Shown: positions 1-7,633 of the stretch, piece after piece | Numbering within the stretch: the first letter of the stretch is position 1 | Layout: each line of letters opens with the position of its first letter | Source of the DNA: Flavisolibacter amylovorans | GTDB taxonomy: Bacteria; Bacteroidota; Bacteroidia; Chitinophagales; Chitinophagaceae | Length of the DNA: 64,000 nt | Direction: 5' to 3' | Assembly: GCF_039541815.1 (NCBI RefSeq) | Contig: NZ_BAABGY010000016.1 | Span: 310,001 to 374,000 of the forward strand | Position numbers and translations under genes: made by a program | Notes under the pieces: model-generated | Seen by the model: the letters and a program-made list of their open reading frames with translations, nothing else | Databases searched by the model: none | Told to the model about the DNA's origin: nothing

Positions 1-2256
1 GTAGTTGATGCAGGTATCGCGGCCATCGCCGAAGGCCCAGCACACCTTTGTCACATGCTTGCTGTTGTTGTGCCAGGGCACGGCGGTGAACTGGCGGGTG
101 AGCGGCGCCCCGGGCATGGAAGTGGTGAAGAAGGAGGCACGGCACGAATCGGCCGCCGGCGGCGGGATGGTCACCGTGTGGCAGGACTGGCTCACACATC
201 CGCCCTGATACGTGAGGGTCACGCAGGCGTTATAGGTACCGGCACCGGGATAGATGTGCGGAATGATGGCGCCGTTGTAGCCGTTCGGGTACTGCACGCA
301 GGTGTCGCGGCCATCGCCGAACGTGTAGCATACCTGCGTCACCGGCTTCTGGCGGTTGTGCCAGGGCAGCGCGCCGAAGTTCACCACGCGGCCGCGCGGG
401 TTGGCAGCGGAAATGCTCCAGTGGAAGTCGGCGCGGCACGAGTCGGGCACGTTTACTGTAGAGTCGGTGATGGTTACGAGGCGGCAGCGCTGGGCCTGGC
501 AGCCACCGTCGTACATGGTCGTCAGGCACACGTTATACGTACCGGCAGCCGCGTAGGTATGTCCGTAGTTATACTGTCCGGGCACCAGGTTGCTCGAGAA
601 GGTCGATACAGACCCGTCGCCCCAGTTCCACAGCAGCTGCGTGGCCGGGCGGTTGTTGTTGTGCGCCGCCTGGAACGCGAACTGGCGGTGCAGCGGTCCG
701 GCGCCTGCCGGGCGGATGTTGCTGTGGTCGGTGGCGCAGGAGTCTGCAGCGCCCTGGATCGTGACTACGCGGCAGAACGTGCTCACGCAGCCGCCCTGGT
801 AAGTGATCGTAACACAGGCATTGTAGTTCCCGTTCTGGTTGTAGGTATGCGGTATCGCTGCGCCGTTGTAGCCGTTGGGGTAGTTGATGCAGGTGTCGCG
901 GCCGTCGCCGAAGGTCCAGCAGACCTTGGTCACGGGCTTTTGGCCGTTGTGCCAGGGCAGCGCGGTAAAGTTGCGGCCGCGCGGGTTGCCGGCCATCGCC
1001 GTCGTGCCGAAGTCGGCGCGGCAGGAGTCTGTGGGCCCGGGTGCCGGCAGCTGCACGGTGCGGCACATGGTGGTCTGGCAGCCGCCCTCGTAGGTTACGG
1101 TAACGCAGATATTATAGGTGCCGTTCTGGTTGTATACATGCGTGGCCTGTAGTGCGGGCGGCGTGGAGGTGTTCGAGGAGTCGCACTGCACCGGGCTGTT
1201 ATCACCCCACGACCAACACACCTTGCGCACCGGCTTCTGGAAGTTGTGCCAGGGCTGGGCGCTGGCCGTGAGCGTGTAGGGCGCGGTATTGCCGGGGCCT
1301 TGCTGCACGGTGAGGTTCACGCGGCAGGAGTCGGCCGGCGGCGGCGGCGGTGCGATCACTACCTGGCGGCAGTTCGTGCTCACGCAGCCACCTTCATAGG
1401 TGACGGTGACGCAGGCATTGTAGGTGCCGTAGCCGGGGTACGTGTGGTTGATGGTATTGCCCTGGTAGCCGTTGGGATACAGGATACAGGTGTCGCGGCC
1501 ATCGCCGAAGCTGTAGCAGACCTTGTTGGCGATCTTGCCGCGGCTGTGCCAGGTAGAAGCGTAAAAGAGCTGGGCAAGCGGATTGCTGACCAGGGGGGCG
1601 TTGAACAGGACCGACCGGCAGGAGTCGGGCAGGCCGGCAGTGGAGTCAACTACGGTCAGCGTACGGCATACCTGCTTCTGGCAGCCGCCCTCGTAGGTCA
1701 TCGTCAGGCAGGCATTGTAGGTACCGGGCTGCGCATACGTATGGGTGGTGCTCCAGTTGCCGAACACCTGCGGCATGCAGGGCACCGAGGTGCCGTCGCC
1801 GAAGTTCCAGCAGGCGCTCACGAGCTGCCGGTTGTTGCTGCTCCAGGGCTGCTCCAGGAAGCGGCGCTGCAGGGGCGCATCGCCGCTGAAGCGGGTCACC
1901 TGGAAGTTGCCGCCGCAGGAGTCGGGCCCGACCACCACGAGCCGGCACGTGGCCGCCGTTTGCGCAATGGTGTCCTGCGTCACCGGGGAAATACTGTAGA
2001 TGCGCAGGCACACCGAATAGGTGCCCGGCGACGTGTAGCTATGGTTGACGCTGTGCGTGGCCGCTGTGGTGGCCATCGTGCCGTCGCCGAAGAACCAGTA
2101 GGCACGCTTCGAATTGGAGTCGTTGACGTGCGAGGTGTTGTGGAAGAAGAAATTGTTGTTGGTGCTGTAAGGGGTAAAGGCGGCGCTGTCGCCGGATTGG
2201 GCCCGAACGCCGAGCACGGCGAGCAGGCACAGGAAAAGCAGGTAGCATTGCTTCAT
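1..2256 (-). CDS. secreted PKD-repeat protein, partial (3' end outside window)
   Basis: One open minus-strand frame covers 752 codons with no stop and runs off the left edge. It starts at an ATG at 2256 with a signal peptide (MKQCYLLFLCLLAVLGVRA). The rest is a tandem series of about 90-100-residue PKD-type domains, seven complete and an eighth cut by the window edge. Each has the PKD core WxFGDG, then HxY, GTYNxC and GGC. From the second repeat on, most begin with DSC and carry about six conserved cysteines (DSC, VCW, DTC, NAC, GGC, CR), which is unusual for PKD folds and suggests disulfide-stabilised, surface-exposed domains. PKD arrays usually mediate protein or polysaccharide contacts in secreted Bacteroidota proteins. 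Any T9SS sorting domain would lie outside the window. The exact ligand is unknown. Confidence 0.88.
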   Translation of the reverse strand, partial: MKQCYLLFLCLLAVLGVRAQSGDSAAFTPYSTNNNFFFHNTSHVNDSNSKRAYWFFGDGTMATTAATHSVNHSYTSPGTYSVCLRIYSISPVTQDTIAQTAATCRLVVVGPDSCGGNFQVTRFSGDAPLQRRFLEQPWSSNNRQLVSACWNFGDGTSVPCMPQVFGNWSTTHTYAQPGTYNACLTMTYEGGCQKQVCRTLTVVDSTAGLPDSCRSVLFNAPLVSNPLAQLFYASTWHSRGKIANKVCYSFGDGRDTCILYPNGYQGNTINHTYPGYGTYNACVTVTYEGGCVSTNCRQVVIAPPPPPADSCRVNLTVQQGPGNTAPYTLTASAQPWHNFQKPVRKVCWSWGDNSPVQCDSSNTSTPPALQATHVYNQNGTYNICVTVTYEGGCQTTMCRTVQLPAPGPTDSCRADFGTTAMAGNPRGRNFTALPWHNGQKPVTKVCWTFGDGRDTCINYPNGYNGAAIPHTYNQNGNYNACVTITYQGGCVSTFCRVVTIQGAADSCATDHSNIRPAGAGPLHRQFAFQAAHNNNRPATQLLWNWGDGSVSTFSSNLVPGQYNYGHTYAAAGTYNVCLTTMYDGGCQAQRCRLVTITDSTVNVPDSCRADFHWSISAANPRGRVVNFGALPWHNRQKPVTQVCYTFGDGRDTCVQYPNGYNGAIIPHIYPGAGTYNACVTLTYQGGCVSQSCHTVTIPPPAADSCRASFFTTSMPGAPLTRQFTAVPWHNNSKHVTKVCWAFGDGRDTCINY

Positions 2257-2446
2257 ACGAGGATAGTTTAGGTAGGTGTTTCCCGGAGGTGGGTCGGCAC
2301 CATTGACCGGCCCCTGAACCCGCAGTTTAACGCCGCTGAAAATAAAAAAAGGGCATTCCGGGAACGGCCGACGATGGCTAGAATACAGGTACGACGGGGA
2401 TTTACAGAGGGTTGGGTGCCGGGCCAGCTATTTTTTCGGCAAGCAG

Positions 2447-2477
2447 GAAAAAGCCCCCCGGGCGCACCGGGGGGCTT
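2447..2477 (-). terminator. rho-independent terminator of the HD-domain gene
   Basis: Perfect 11-bp arms AAGCCCCCCGG (2451-2461) and CCGGGGGGCTT (2467-2477) enclose a 5-nt loop. On the minus strand the stem is followed by a run of five T. It lies 20 nt downstream of the stop of the gene ending at 2497. Confidence 0.85.
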
Positions 2478-2496
2478 GGAGAAATCCAGGCCGGGA

Positions 2497-3096
2497 TCAG
2501 GAGATCGCGGGCTGCTTTTCGAGGATAAAGGCAATGATGTCCTCCAGCGGCGTATCGATCCGCGAAAGTGCATCCTGGATATCGTCGCGGCTGACCTGGG
2601 CGGCAAAGGAGGGCGTCTTCAGCTTCTTGAGCACGCTCTTCACGTCCATGCCTTCATACCGCGTAGGGCGTACCAGCGCGGCGGCATGGATGAACCCGGA
2701 AAGCTCGTCGAAGGCATAGATCATCTTGTCCATCCTTGACACCGGCTCTACACCGAAGTACTTCGGCCCGTGCGACGCGATGCAGCGGAGGATGGCAGGA
2801 TCTACCTGCCGCTGCTCGAGCTCTTCGATGATGACGCGGCAATGCTGGTCGGGGTATTTTTCCCAGTCGGCATCGTGAAGCAGTCCCGCCAGCCACCATT
2901 GGTAGGCCTCGGCTTCCGGAAGGCCCTCGCGCTCCAGCGCCCAGGCGCGCATCACGCCCCCCACCTGCTTCATATGCAGCTGCAGGCGCTCGTTGGGCAC
3001 CCACTCCTGCAACAGGGCGAGGGCTTCATCGGGAGGGAGCACGTTGCCGGCATTCCGGGGGTCGCCGAATTCGGTACGGTTTAAGTTCAGGTTCAT
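2497..3096 (-). CDS. HD-domain protein (predicted metal-dependent phosphohydrolase)
   Basis: 199 residues with an ATG start at 3096. The central region has HD-superfamily features: a first His (LHMKQVGGVMR, about residue 41), the HD doublet in LLHDADW (H74, D75) and downstream His residues (DQHCRVII, ASHG). This matches small cytoplasmic HD hydrolases related to HDIG proteins. No nucleotide-specificity domain is attached, so the substrate cannot be named. It is monocistronic: a strong terminator follows, and a divergent HNH gene lies upstream, separated by inverted heptamer arrays. The HD fold assignment is solid; the activity is inferred from the family. Confidence 0.85.
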   Translation of the reverse strand: MNLNLNRTEFGDPRNAGNVLPPDEALALLQEWVPNERLQLHMKQVGGVMRAWALEREGLPEAEAYQWWLAGLLHDADWEKYPDQHCRVIIEELEQRQVDPAILRCIASHGPKYFGVEPVSRMDKMIYAFDELSGFIHAAALVRPTRYEGMDVKSVLKKLKTPSFAAQVSRDDIQDALSRIDTPLEDIIAFILEKQPAIS

Positions 3097-3104
3097 GGAA
3101 AAGC

Positions 3105-3231
3105 GTTCTGTGTTTTAGGTTTTGGATTCGGAAGTTAGGGAGCGGCGGCGAGATCCGTAAAAATGCGGTGCGCTGCCCCGGCGCGCCGCGGTCTTTCGAA
3201 AACGGAAAACCCGGAACTTAGAACTCCGAAA
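3105..3231. repeat. inverted heptamer arrays between HD and HNH genes
   Basis: The left array (3105-3139) is five degenerate 7-bp units of GTTYTGN type (e.g. GTTCTGT, GTTTTAG, GTTTTGG). The right array (3197-3231) is five 7-bp units in the opposite sense (e.g. CGAAAAC, GGAAAAC). They flank a GC-rich spacer of about 57 bp. The last right-hand unit runs into the HNH start codon at 3231. The same architecture recurs elsewhere in the window with other unit sequences. Confidence 0.65.
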
Positions 3232-3575
3232 TGGACAACAAGCATTGCTGTTATTGCGGGCGCGCCTTCAGCCACCACGTGCTGCCCACCATCGATCACC
3301 TCATTCCGCAGTCGAAGGGCGGGGCGAAGACGTGGGCCAACAAGCGCTACTGCTGCCGTGCCTGCAATACGCAGAAGAAAGCGCTGATGCCGCACGACTT
3401 CCTCGTGTACCTGCAGGGCGAATACGACCGCGCCGGAAAGGCCGCCACCGCCCGGAACCTCCTCGAGAAGATCGGGCACACAAAGCAGGTGGTCCAGTAC
3501 GTGAACGAGGCCGGCCCGGCAGTCTTCCGCACCGAGGCCGATTACCTATGGTTCAAACGCCGCTACCTGAAGTGA
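3231..3575 (+). CDS. small HNH endonuclease
   Basis: 114 residues. An N-terminal zinc-binding CxxC (CCYCGRAF) is followed by the HNH core DHLIPQSKGG and then NKRYCCRACN, which supplies the N/H position and the second CxxC pair. This is the layout of stand-alone treble-clef HNH nucleases. The C-terminal half is helical with no other recognisable domain. There is no cognate methylase, intein or recombinase nearby. The gene sits exactly between two repeat elements: the upstream array runs into its ATG, and its TGA stop is the first triplet of the downstream heptamer array. The nuclease fold is confident; the biological role is unknown, and homing, DNA repair or restriction are all possible. Confidence 0.88.
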   Translation: MDNKHCCYCGRAFSHHVLPTIDHLIPQSKGGAKTWANKRYCCRACNTQKKALMPHDFLVYLQGEYDRAGKAATARNLLEKIGHTKQVVQYVNEAGPAVFRTEADYLWFKRRYLK

Positions 3576-3855
3576 TCTCAGATCGGTGATGTGGGATCTG
3601 AGATCTTTCTCCAGGTTGGCCATTCATCATCATGTCACCAGATCTTCTTCCCAACACAAAAAAGGACATAGCCGGTGTAGGAAAGCCAGCACCAAAAACA
3701 GATCTAAGATCTCAGATCTCGGATCTATGATCTATGATCTTTCTCCCGGTTGGCCATGCATCATTGATGCACCAGACCTTCTCTTCAACAAAGGAAAATG
3801 ACGCAGCTCGTCCAGGAAAGCCAGCACCAAAAACAGATCTCAGATCCGAGATCCC
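3573..3855. repeat. array-spacer-array-spacer-array of heptamers (NGATCTN family)
   Basis: Three arrays of 7-bp units related to AGATCTC lie at 3573-3607 (5 units), 3700-3741 (6) and 3835-3855 (3). The two spacers between them (3608-3699 and 3742-3834, 92-93 bp) are clearly homologous. They share TCTCC.GGTTGGCCAT at the start and GGAAAGCCAGCACC near the end, so the whole array-plus-spacer block has been duplicated. The first array begins with the TGA stop codon of the HNH gene. No coding potential was seen. Confidence 0.8.
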
Positions 3856-3901
3856 CTGATACAAGAAAAGGCTCCCATGGGGAGCCTTTTCTTGTATCAG
3901 G
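3855..3901. terminator. 22-bp perfect hairpin between convergent genes
   Basis: Arms at 3855-3876 and 3880-3901 are perfect complements of 22 bp around a 3-nt loop. Each arm contains an A4/T4 tract, so it can act in both directions. It lies 10 nt beyond the stop of the minus-strand SusE/F-like gene ending at 3911, closing the glycan-uptake operon, and faces the plus-strand HNH gene. Confidence 0.85.
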
Positions 3902-3910
3902 AAGTACGTG

Positions 3911-5119
3911 TTACTGGATCGTAAAGCGGCCCGAAGCACCTGAGCCCGGCGTAACCGGCGCGGCCAGGTTGAGGCGGATCGTGTAAGTACCCGTCGTAGC
4001 AGGAGCCTTGAAGTTGGCATCGAAGGTACCCGGTGTTCCGGCGCCTTTGTAGCCGAACTGGCCACCAGCCGAGATGCCGGCAACCGAGTTATCGGCGAGG
4101 GCATACTTCTGGTCCCAGCTGCCCGCGACCGGCAGGATCAGGAATTCCTGGCCGCCCTGCAGGGTGGTGGTGAGCACATACTCCGAAGAGCTGATGCGGG
4201 TAAAGGTCTGGCTGGCAGGAGGCGTGGCGGAGTTGGCCCAGCCGTCGCCGGTAGCGGCACCCGTAACATAGAAATTGGGGGTCAGCATGCCGCTCCAGGG
4301 AGTAATGGTATAACGGCCCATCTGGAAGTCCAGCTCGATCCGGTAGAGGCCGGTAGCGGCGGGTGCCTTGAAGTTGGCGTCGAATGTATTCGGCGTGCCG
4401 GGACCCTTGTAGCCAAAGGTGCCTGTGCTCCCTACGTTCGGAACGTTGTTGTCCGACATCGCGTACTTCTTGTCCCAGTTGCCGGCCTCGGGGAGGATCA
4501 GGAACTCCTGACCGCCGTTGAGCCGGAAGATGCCCGCCCAGGTGGTGGCGTTGATCTTCACGAACTTCTGCAGGCGCTGTGCCGGGTTGTTGTTGGTCCA
4601 GCCCACCTCGGTAGCCGCACCCACGATCACGAGGCTGTCGGATGCAGGCACCGCAACGCGGGGAGGGATGAGGTAGGGACGCAGCGTCATGGCGATCACG
4701 TTGGACGTGAGTCGGTCATTGTTGTTGGCGTGCGAGGAGATGAGGCGGGCCTGCATCGATACAGGCACGTTGAAGGCGTAGCCGCGGCCCAGCATCCAGT
4801 TGTTCAGGTCCTTGGCGATGATCGAGGTGGTGTTGGCACCGATCAGCTCACGCGTAAAGGGGTTCGAGAAGTTCTTTCCTGCGGAGTCGATCTGGAGGAT
4901 GTACTTCGTGTTGGAGTTGATCTGGTACTGCGGGTCCGTCCACTTGAAGGTGACCACAGCATTGTTGGAGTCGGCCGCAGTCGGCGCGATGGTGACGTTG
5001 TTGACGCTCAGCTGGGGCGCGGTACCATCGGCATAGTTGGTCAGATCCTGCTTCTTATCGCAGCTCACGACCGCCAGTGCCAGGAGCACGAAAGCGAAGA
5101 GTTGGGAAATGCGTTTCAT
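3911..5119 (-). CDS. SusE/SusF-like outer-membrane lipoprotein, two starch-binding-type domains
   Basis: 402 residues. The signal peptide ends in a lipobox (VVSC, Cys20). An N-terminal SusE-type Ig-like domain follows (roughly 35-155, with FKWTDPQY). Then come two similar C-terminal domains of the SusE/SusF type (about 160-280 and 285-400), each with LNGGQEFLILP or LQGGQEFLILP, a GxWDxKYA block and GTFDANFKAP. In the family these domains bind starch or maltodextrin at the cell surface. It is the last gene of the SusC-SusD-SusE-like run and is followed by a strong terminator. The shorter neighbour upstream is a paralogue with one such domain. Function as a glycan-binding accessory is inferred from family and context; the exact glycan is not proven. 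Confidence 0.88.
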   Translation of the reverse strand: MKRISQLFAFVLLALAVVSCDKKQDLTNYADGTAPQLSVNNVTIAPTAADSNNAVVTFKWTDPQYQINSNTKYILQIDSAGKNFSNPFTRELIGANTTSIIAKDLNNWMLGRGYAFNVPVSMQARLISSHANNNDRLTSNVIAMTLRPYLIPPRVAVPASDSLVIVGAATEVGWTNNNPAQRLQKFVKINATTWAGIFRLNGGQEFLILPEAGNWDKKYAMSDNNVPNVGSTGTFGYKGPGTPNTFDANFKAPAATGLYRIELDFQMGRYTITPWSGMLTPNFYVTGAATGDGWANSATPPASQTFTRISSSEYVLTTTLQGGQEFLILPVAGSWDQKYALADNSVAGISAGGQFGYKGAGTPGTFDANFKAPATTGTYTIRLNLAAPVTPGSGASGRFTIQ

Positions 5120-5139
5120 GGGAATTTCTTTTTATCGGT

Positions 5140-5997
5140 TTAGACAGGTGTTACGGTAAAGGTACCGAGCTGGAAGTCCACCTCGATCTTGTAGTTGCCA
5201 CTGGCGGCAGGCGCTTTGATGTCGTTGCCACCGCGGCGGAACGTATCACCGCTCGTGTTGTTGGCATTGCCGCCACCGGTGAAGCCGTACTTGTCACCCC
5301 AGTCGCCGTAGGTCGGCACGAAGAGCATCGACTGGCCGCCATTCAGCTGGATGCTGTTGATGACGTACTTGGTGGGGCTCACCTGCGTGAATCTCTGGCC
5401 GGCATTGACGGCGCTCGCTTCCGGGTCGCCACCGCTCATCCAGCTAAGGGGAGCAGCAGATCCGGTCAGGAACAGCTTACCGCTCGCCGGGGGCGCCACC
5501 GCGGGCGGCGTCGAGAACGGCGTCAGTGTGTAGGTAAGCGTGTTGGACACCTGCATGGCGGCTTCGTTGCCGATGTAGGCCATTACGCGGATCTCCAGCT
5601 TGTGCGGGATCTCCGGCACGAGGCGCATACCGGTAAGCATGAGCGTGTTGAGCTCTTCCTGCGTGAACGAGCGCGACGTGCCACCCGTAACCAGGAAGGT
5701 CTGCTTGCGGCTCCATTTGAAGTTGTTGCCCACCGTGTCGATCTCGATCCGGTAGCTCACCGACTGCGAGCTGAGGCCCGTGTTGAAGCGGTAGTTCGGG
5801 TTGGTCCAGTTGAGCGTAAGCGCCGTTTGTGCACGATCGGCGTAGGCCATCGGGACGGTGGCGTTGTTGGGCAGGGAGCCCGTCAGGGCCACCGGCTGAA
5901 CGCTTTCGAGCACCACCCGGTTTTCCTGCTTCTTGCAGGACCACAGTACCGACAGCAGGAGCGCGGACAGTACCAGGAGGAATGACTTATTTTTCAT
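5140..5997 (-). CDS. SusE-like outer-membrane lipoprotein, one binding domain
   Basis: 285 residues with a lipoprotein signal ending at Cys21 (SVLWSC). An N-terminal SusE-type Ig-like domain (about 35-160, LTLNWTNPNYRF) is followed by a single SusF/SusE-type C-terminal domain (about 170-285, IQLNGGQSMLFVP, GDWGDKYGF, FQLGTFTVTP). It lies 28 nt downstream of the SusD gene and 20 nt upstream of the longer SusE/F-like gene, so the three are very likely co-transcribed. It presumably helps capture oligosaccharides for the SusC/SusD transporter. Having two SusE-like genes differing by one binding domain suggests duplication and domain gain or loss. Confidence 0.87.
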   Translation of the reverse strand: MKNKSFLLVLSALLLSVLWSCKKQENRVVLESVQPVALTGSLPNNATVPMAYADRAQTALTLNWTNPNYRFNTGLSSQSVSYRIEIDTVGNNFKWSRKQTFLVTGGTSRSFTQEELNTLMLTGMRLVPEIPHKLEIRVMAYIGNEAAMQVSNTLTYTLTPFSTPPAVAPPASGKLFLTGSAAPLSWMSGGDPEASAVNAGQRFTQVSPTKYVINSIQLNGGQSMLFVPTYGDWGDKYGFTGGGNANNTSGDTFRRGGNDIKAPAASGNYKIEVDFQLGTFTVTPV

Positions 5998-6025
5998 ATA
6001 AGCGAAATTAGTTATTTGTACGAAA

Positions 6026-7612
6026 TTAATAACCGGAGTTTTGGGTCAGGTTCGGATTGGCCGAACGCACCTGCTGGGGAACCGGGAAGAGGTTGAACTT
6101 GGCATCTACCGCGGTACCTGCCTGCGAGCCGCCTTTCCACTGCCACAGGTAGGTGGAGGTGGTCAGCTGGTTGTAGCGCACGAGGTCGGTGCGGCGATGG
6201 CCTTCCCAGTACAGTTCGCGGCCACGCTCGTCGAGCACGGTCTGCAGGTTGATCGAAGCCAGCTGGCCCTGGGCAGTGGTGCCGAAGGCGCGCTCGCGGA
6301 TCTTGTTCACATACTGGAGCGCCGTGGCGTTGTCGCCGCCGGTGCCGCCGCGCAGCACGGCCTCAGCATAGATCAGGTACATCTCGGCAAGGCGGAACAC
6401 GGGGAAGTCGATGTCGGCGAAATCCTTGCGGGGGTCGGAGACCGGGCCACCGTCGGTGCGGACGTTGCGGAACTTGCGCACCTTGATGCCCTGGGCATAC
6501 TGGCCCACGTCGCTGATGGTGCCGGCGCCGAGGTCATAGAACAGCGCGCGCTTGTCGGTATTGCCGGTAGGATCGGCGAAGAGGTTCACCAACTGCTGCG
6601 TAGTGCGGTAGCCGTACCAGCCGCCGTTGATGTTGTACTCCGTAAGCGCATTGTCGCCGGCGGGTGCATGCACCAGGAAGGTGGTGTTGCCGTACGACTG
6701 TGTGCGGAGGCCGTCGCAGTTGATGGCAAAGATGAATTCGTCCTTCTGCTTGTCGTTGTCGGCCATGAACAGGCTCGGGTAGTTGGGGCGAAGCGTGTAG
6801 CCGGCGTTGATCACCTTGGTAGCATAGGTGATGGCGTCGGTGAAGCGGTTCGTACCGGTGTACACACCTGCGTTGAGGTAGAGGCGTGCCAGGAGGGCCC
6901 AGGCGGCGCCGCGGTCAACGCGGCCGTACTCGGCCGTCTTGGCGGTCGGCAGCTCGGTCTCCAGTGCCTTCAGCTCGCTCTCCACGTAGGTGAAGAGGGC
7001 CTGGCGGGTCGTTTCCTGGGGCAGGTCGTTCACGCGGCTGTTCTCCGTGATGAAGGTCGACTTGCCGAATACGTCGATCATGCAGGAGTAGTTGAAGGCG
7101 CGGAGCCAGCGCACCTCGGCGCGGCTGGCGCGGATGGCGTCGGCGTCGGTGCCGGTGATGCCGCGCGCGGAGAGCTTGTCGTCGGTCGACTCACGCAGGT
7201 ACTCGTTGGCGAGGGCCACGTTGTACACAAGGCGCGAGTAAAGACCGTACAGGAACGGGTCGTTGGGGGTCCAGCGCAGGAAGTGGTAGTCCTTGATGGT
7301 CTGGTCGTCCCAGCTTACGATGGCTTCGTCGGTCGGCAGCTCCTGCACGTTGAACCAGCCGCGGATGAAGGGCGACTGCGAGCCTTCGTCGAGGCCGAGG
7401 ATGTCGGAGGCACCGGCGGGGCCTACGTTGCCGGTGGTGGCGAGGCCCGCATAGTTCTTCGCCAGGAAGGCACGGTAGCCGGTGGCGTCCTTAAGGGCGT
7501 CCTGTGCCAGGAACTGGTTTTCCGGGCGGACGTCCAGCTTCTTCGCGCACGACGTCACCAGAACGGCGGTCGCCAGCGCGAGGAAAAGATGATAAAACTT
7601 GATCTGTTTCAT
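6026..7612 (-). CDS. susD: RagB/SusD-family nutrient-binding lipoprotein
   Basis: 528 residues with a lipoprotein signal peptide (VLVTSC, Cys22). It has the SusD-family length and layout: an N-terminal helical region of TPR-like repeats (YNVALANEYLRE, EVRWLRAFNY, AWALLARLYLNAGVY) and a C-terminal RagB/SusD domain with FRLAEMYLIYAEAVLRGG and a terminal ERGRELYWEGHRRTDLVRY block, typical of the family. SusD proteins form the lid over the SusC pore and bind the incoming oligosaccharide. The gene follows susC by 21 nt. The neighbouring amylase suggests an alpha-glucan substrate. Confidence 0.96.
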   Translation of the reverse strand: MKQIKFYHLFLALATAVLVTSCAKKLDVRPENQFLAQDALKDATGYRAFLAKNYAGLATTGNVGPAGASDILGLDEGSQSPFIRGWFNVQELPTDEAIVSWDDQTIKDYHFLRWTPNDPFLYGLYSRLVYNVALANEYLRESTDDKLSARGITGTDADAIRASRAEVRWLRAFNYSCMIDVFGKSTFITENSRVNDLPQETTRQALFTYVESELKALETELPTAKTAEYGRVDRGAAWALLARLYLNAGVYTGTNRFTDAITYATKVINAGYTLRPNYPSLFMADNDKQKDEFIFAINCDGLRTQSYGNTTFLVHAPAGDNALTEYNINGGWYGYRTTQQLVNLFADPTGNTDKRALFYDLGAGTISDVGQYAQGIKVRKFRNVRTDGGPVSDPRKDFADIDFPVFRLAEMYLIYAEAVLRGGTGGDNATALQYVNKIRERAFGTTAQGQLASINLQTVLDERGRELYWEGHRRTDLVRYNQLTTSTYLWQWKGGSQAGTAVDAKFNLFPVPQQVRSANPNLTQNSGY

Positions 7613-7633
7613 GTAGAATAAGTTGTTCGTTGA

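Noticed and set aside
55..2271. Two plus-strand frames (365 and 341 codons) across 55-2271
   Set aside because: The minus strand encodes seven-plus PKD repeats in one frame over the same DNA; the plus frames repeat only because the gene does.
3573..3855. CRISPR-like array
   Set aside because: Repeats are 7-bp units in blocks, the two spacers are homologous to each other, and no cas genes are nearby.
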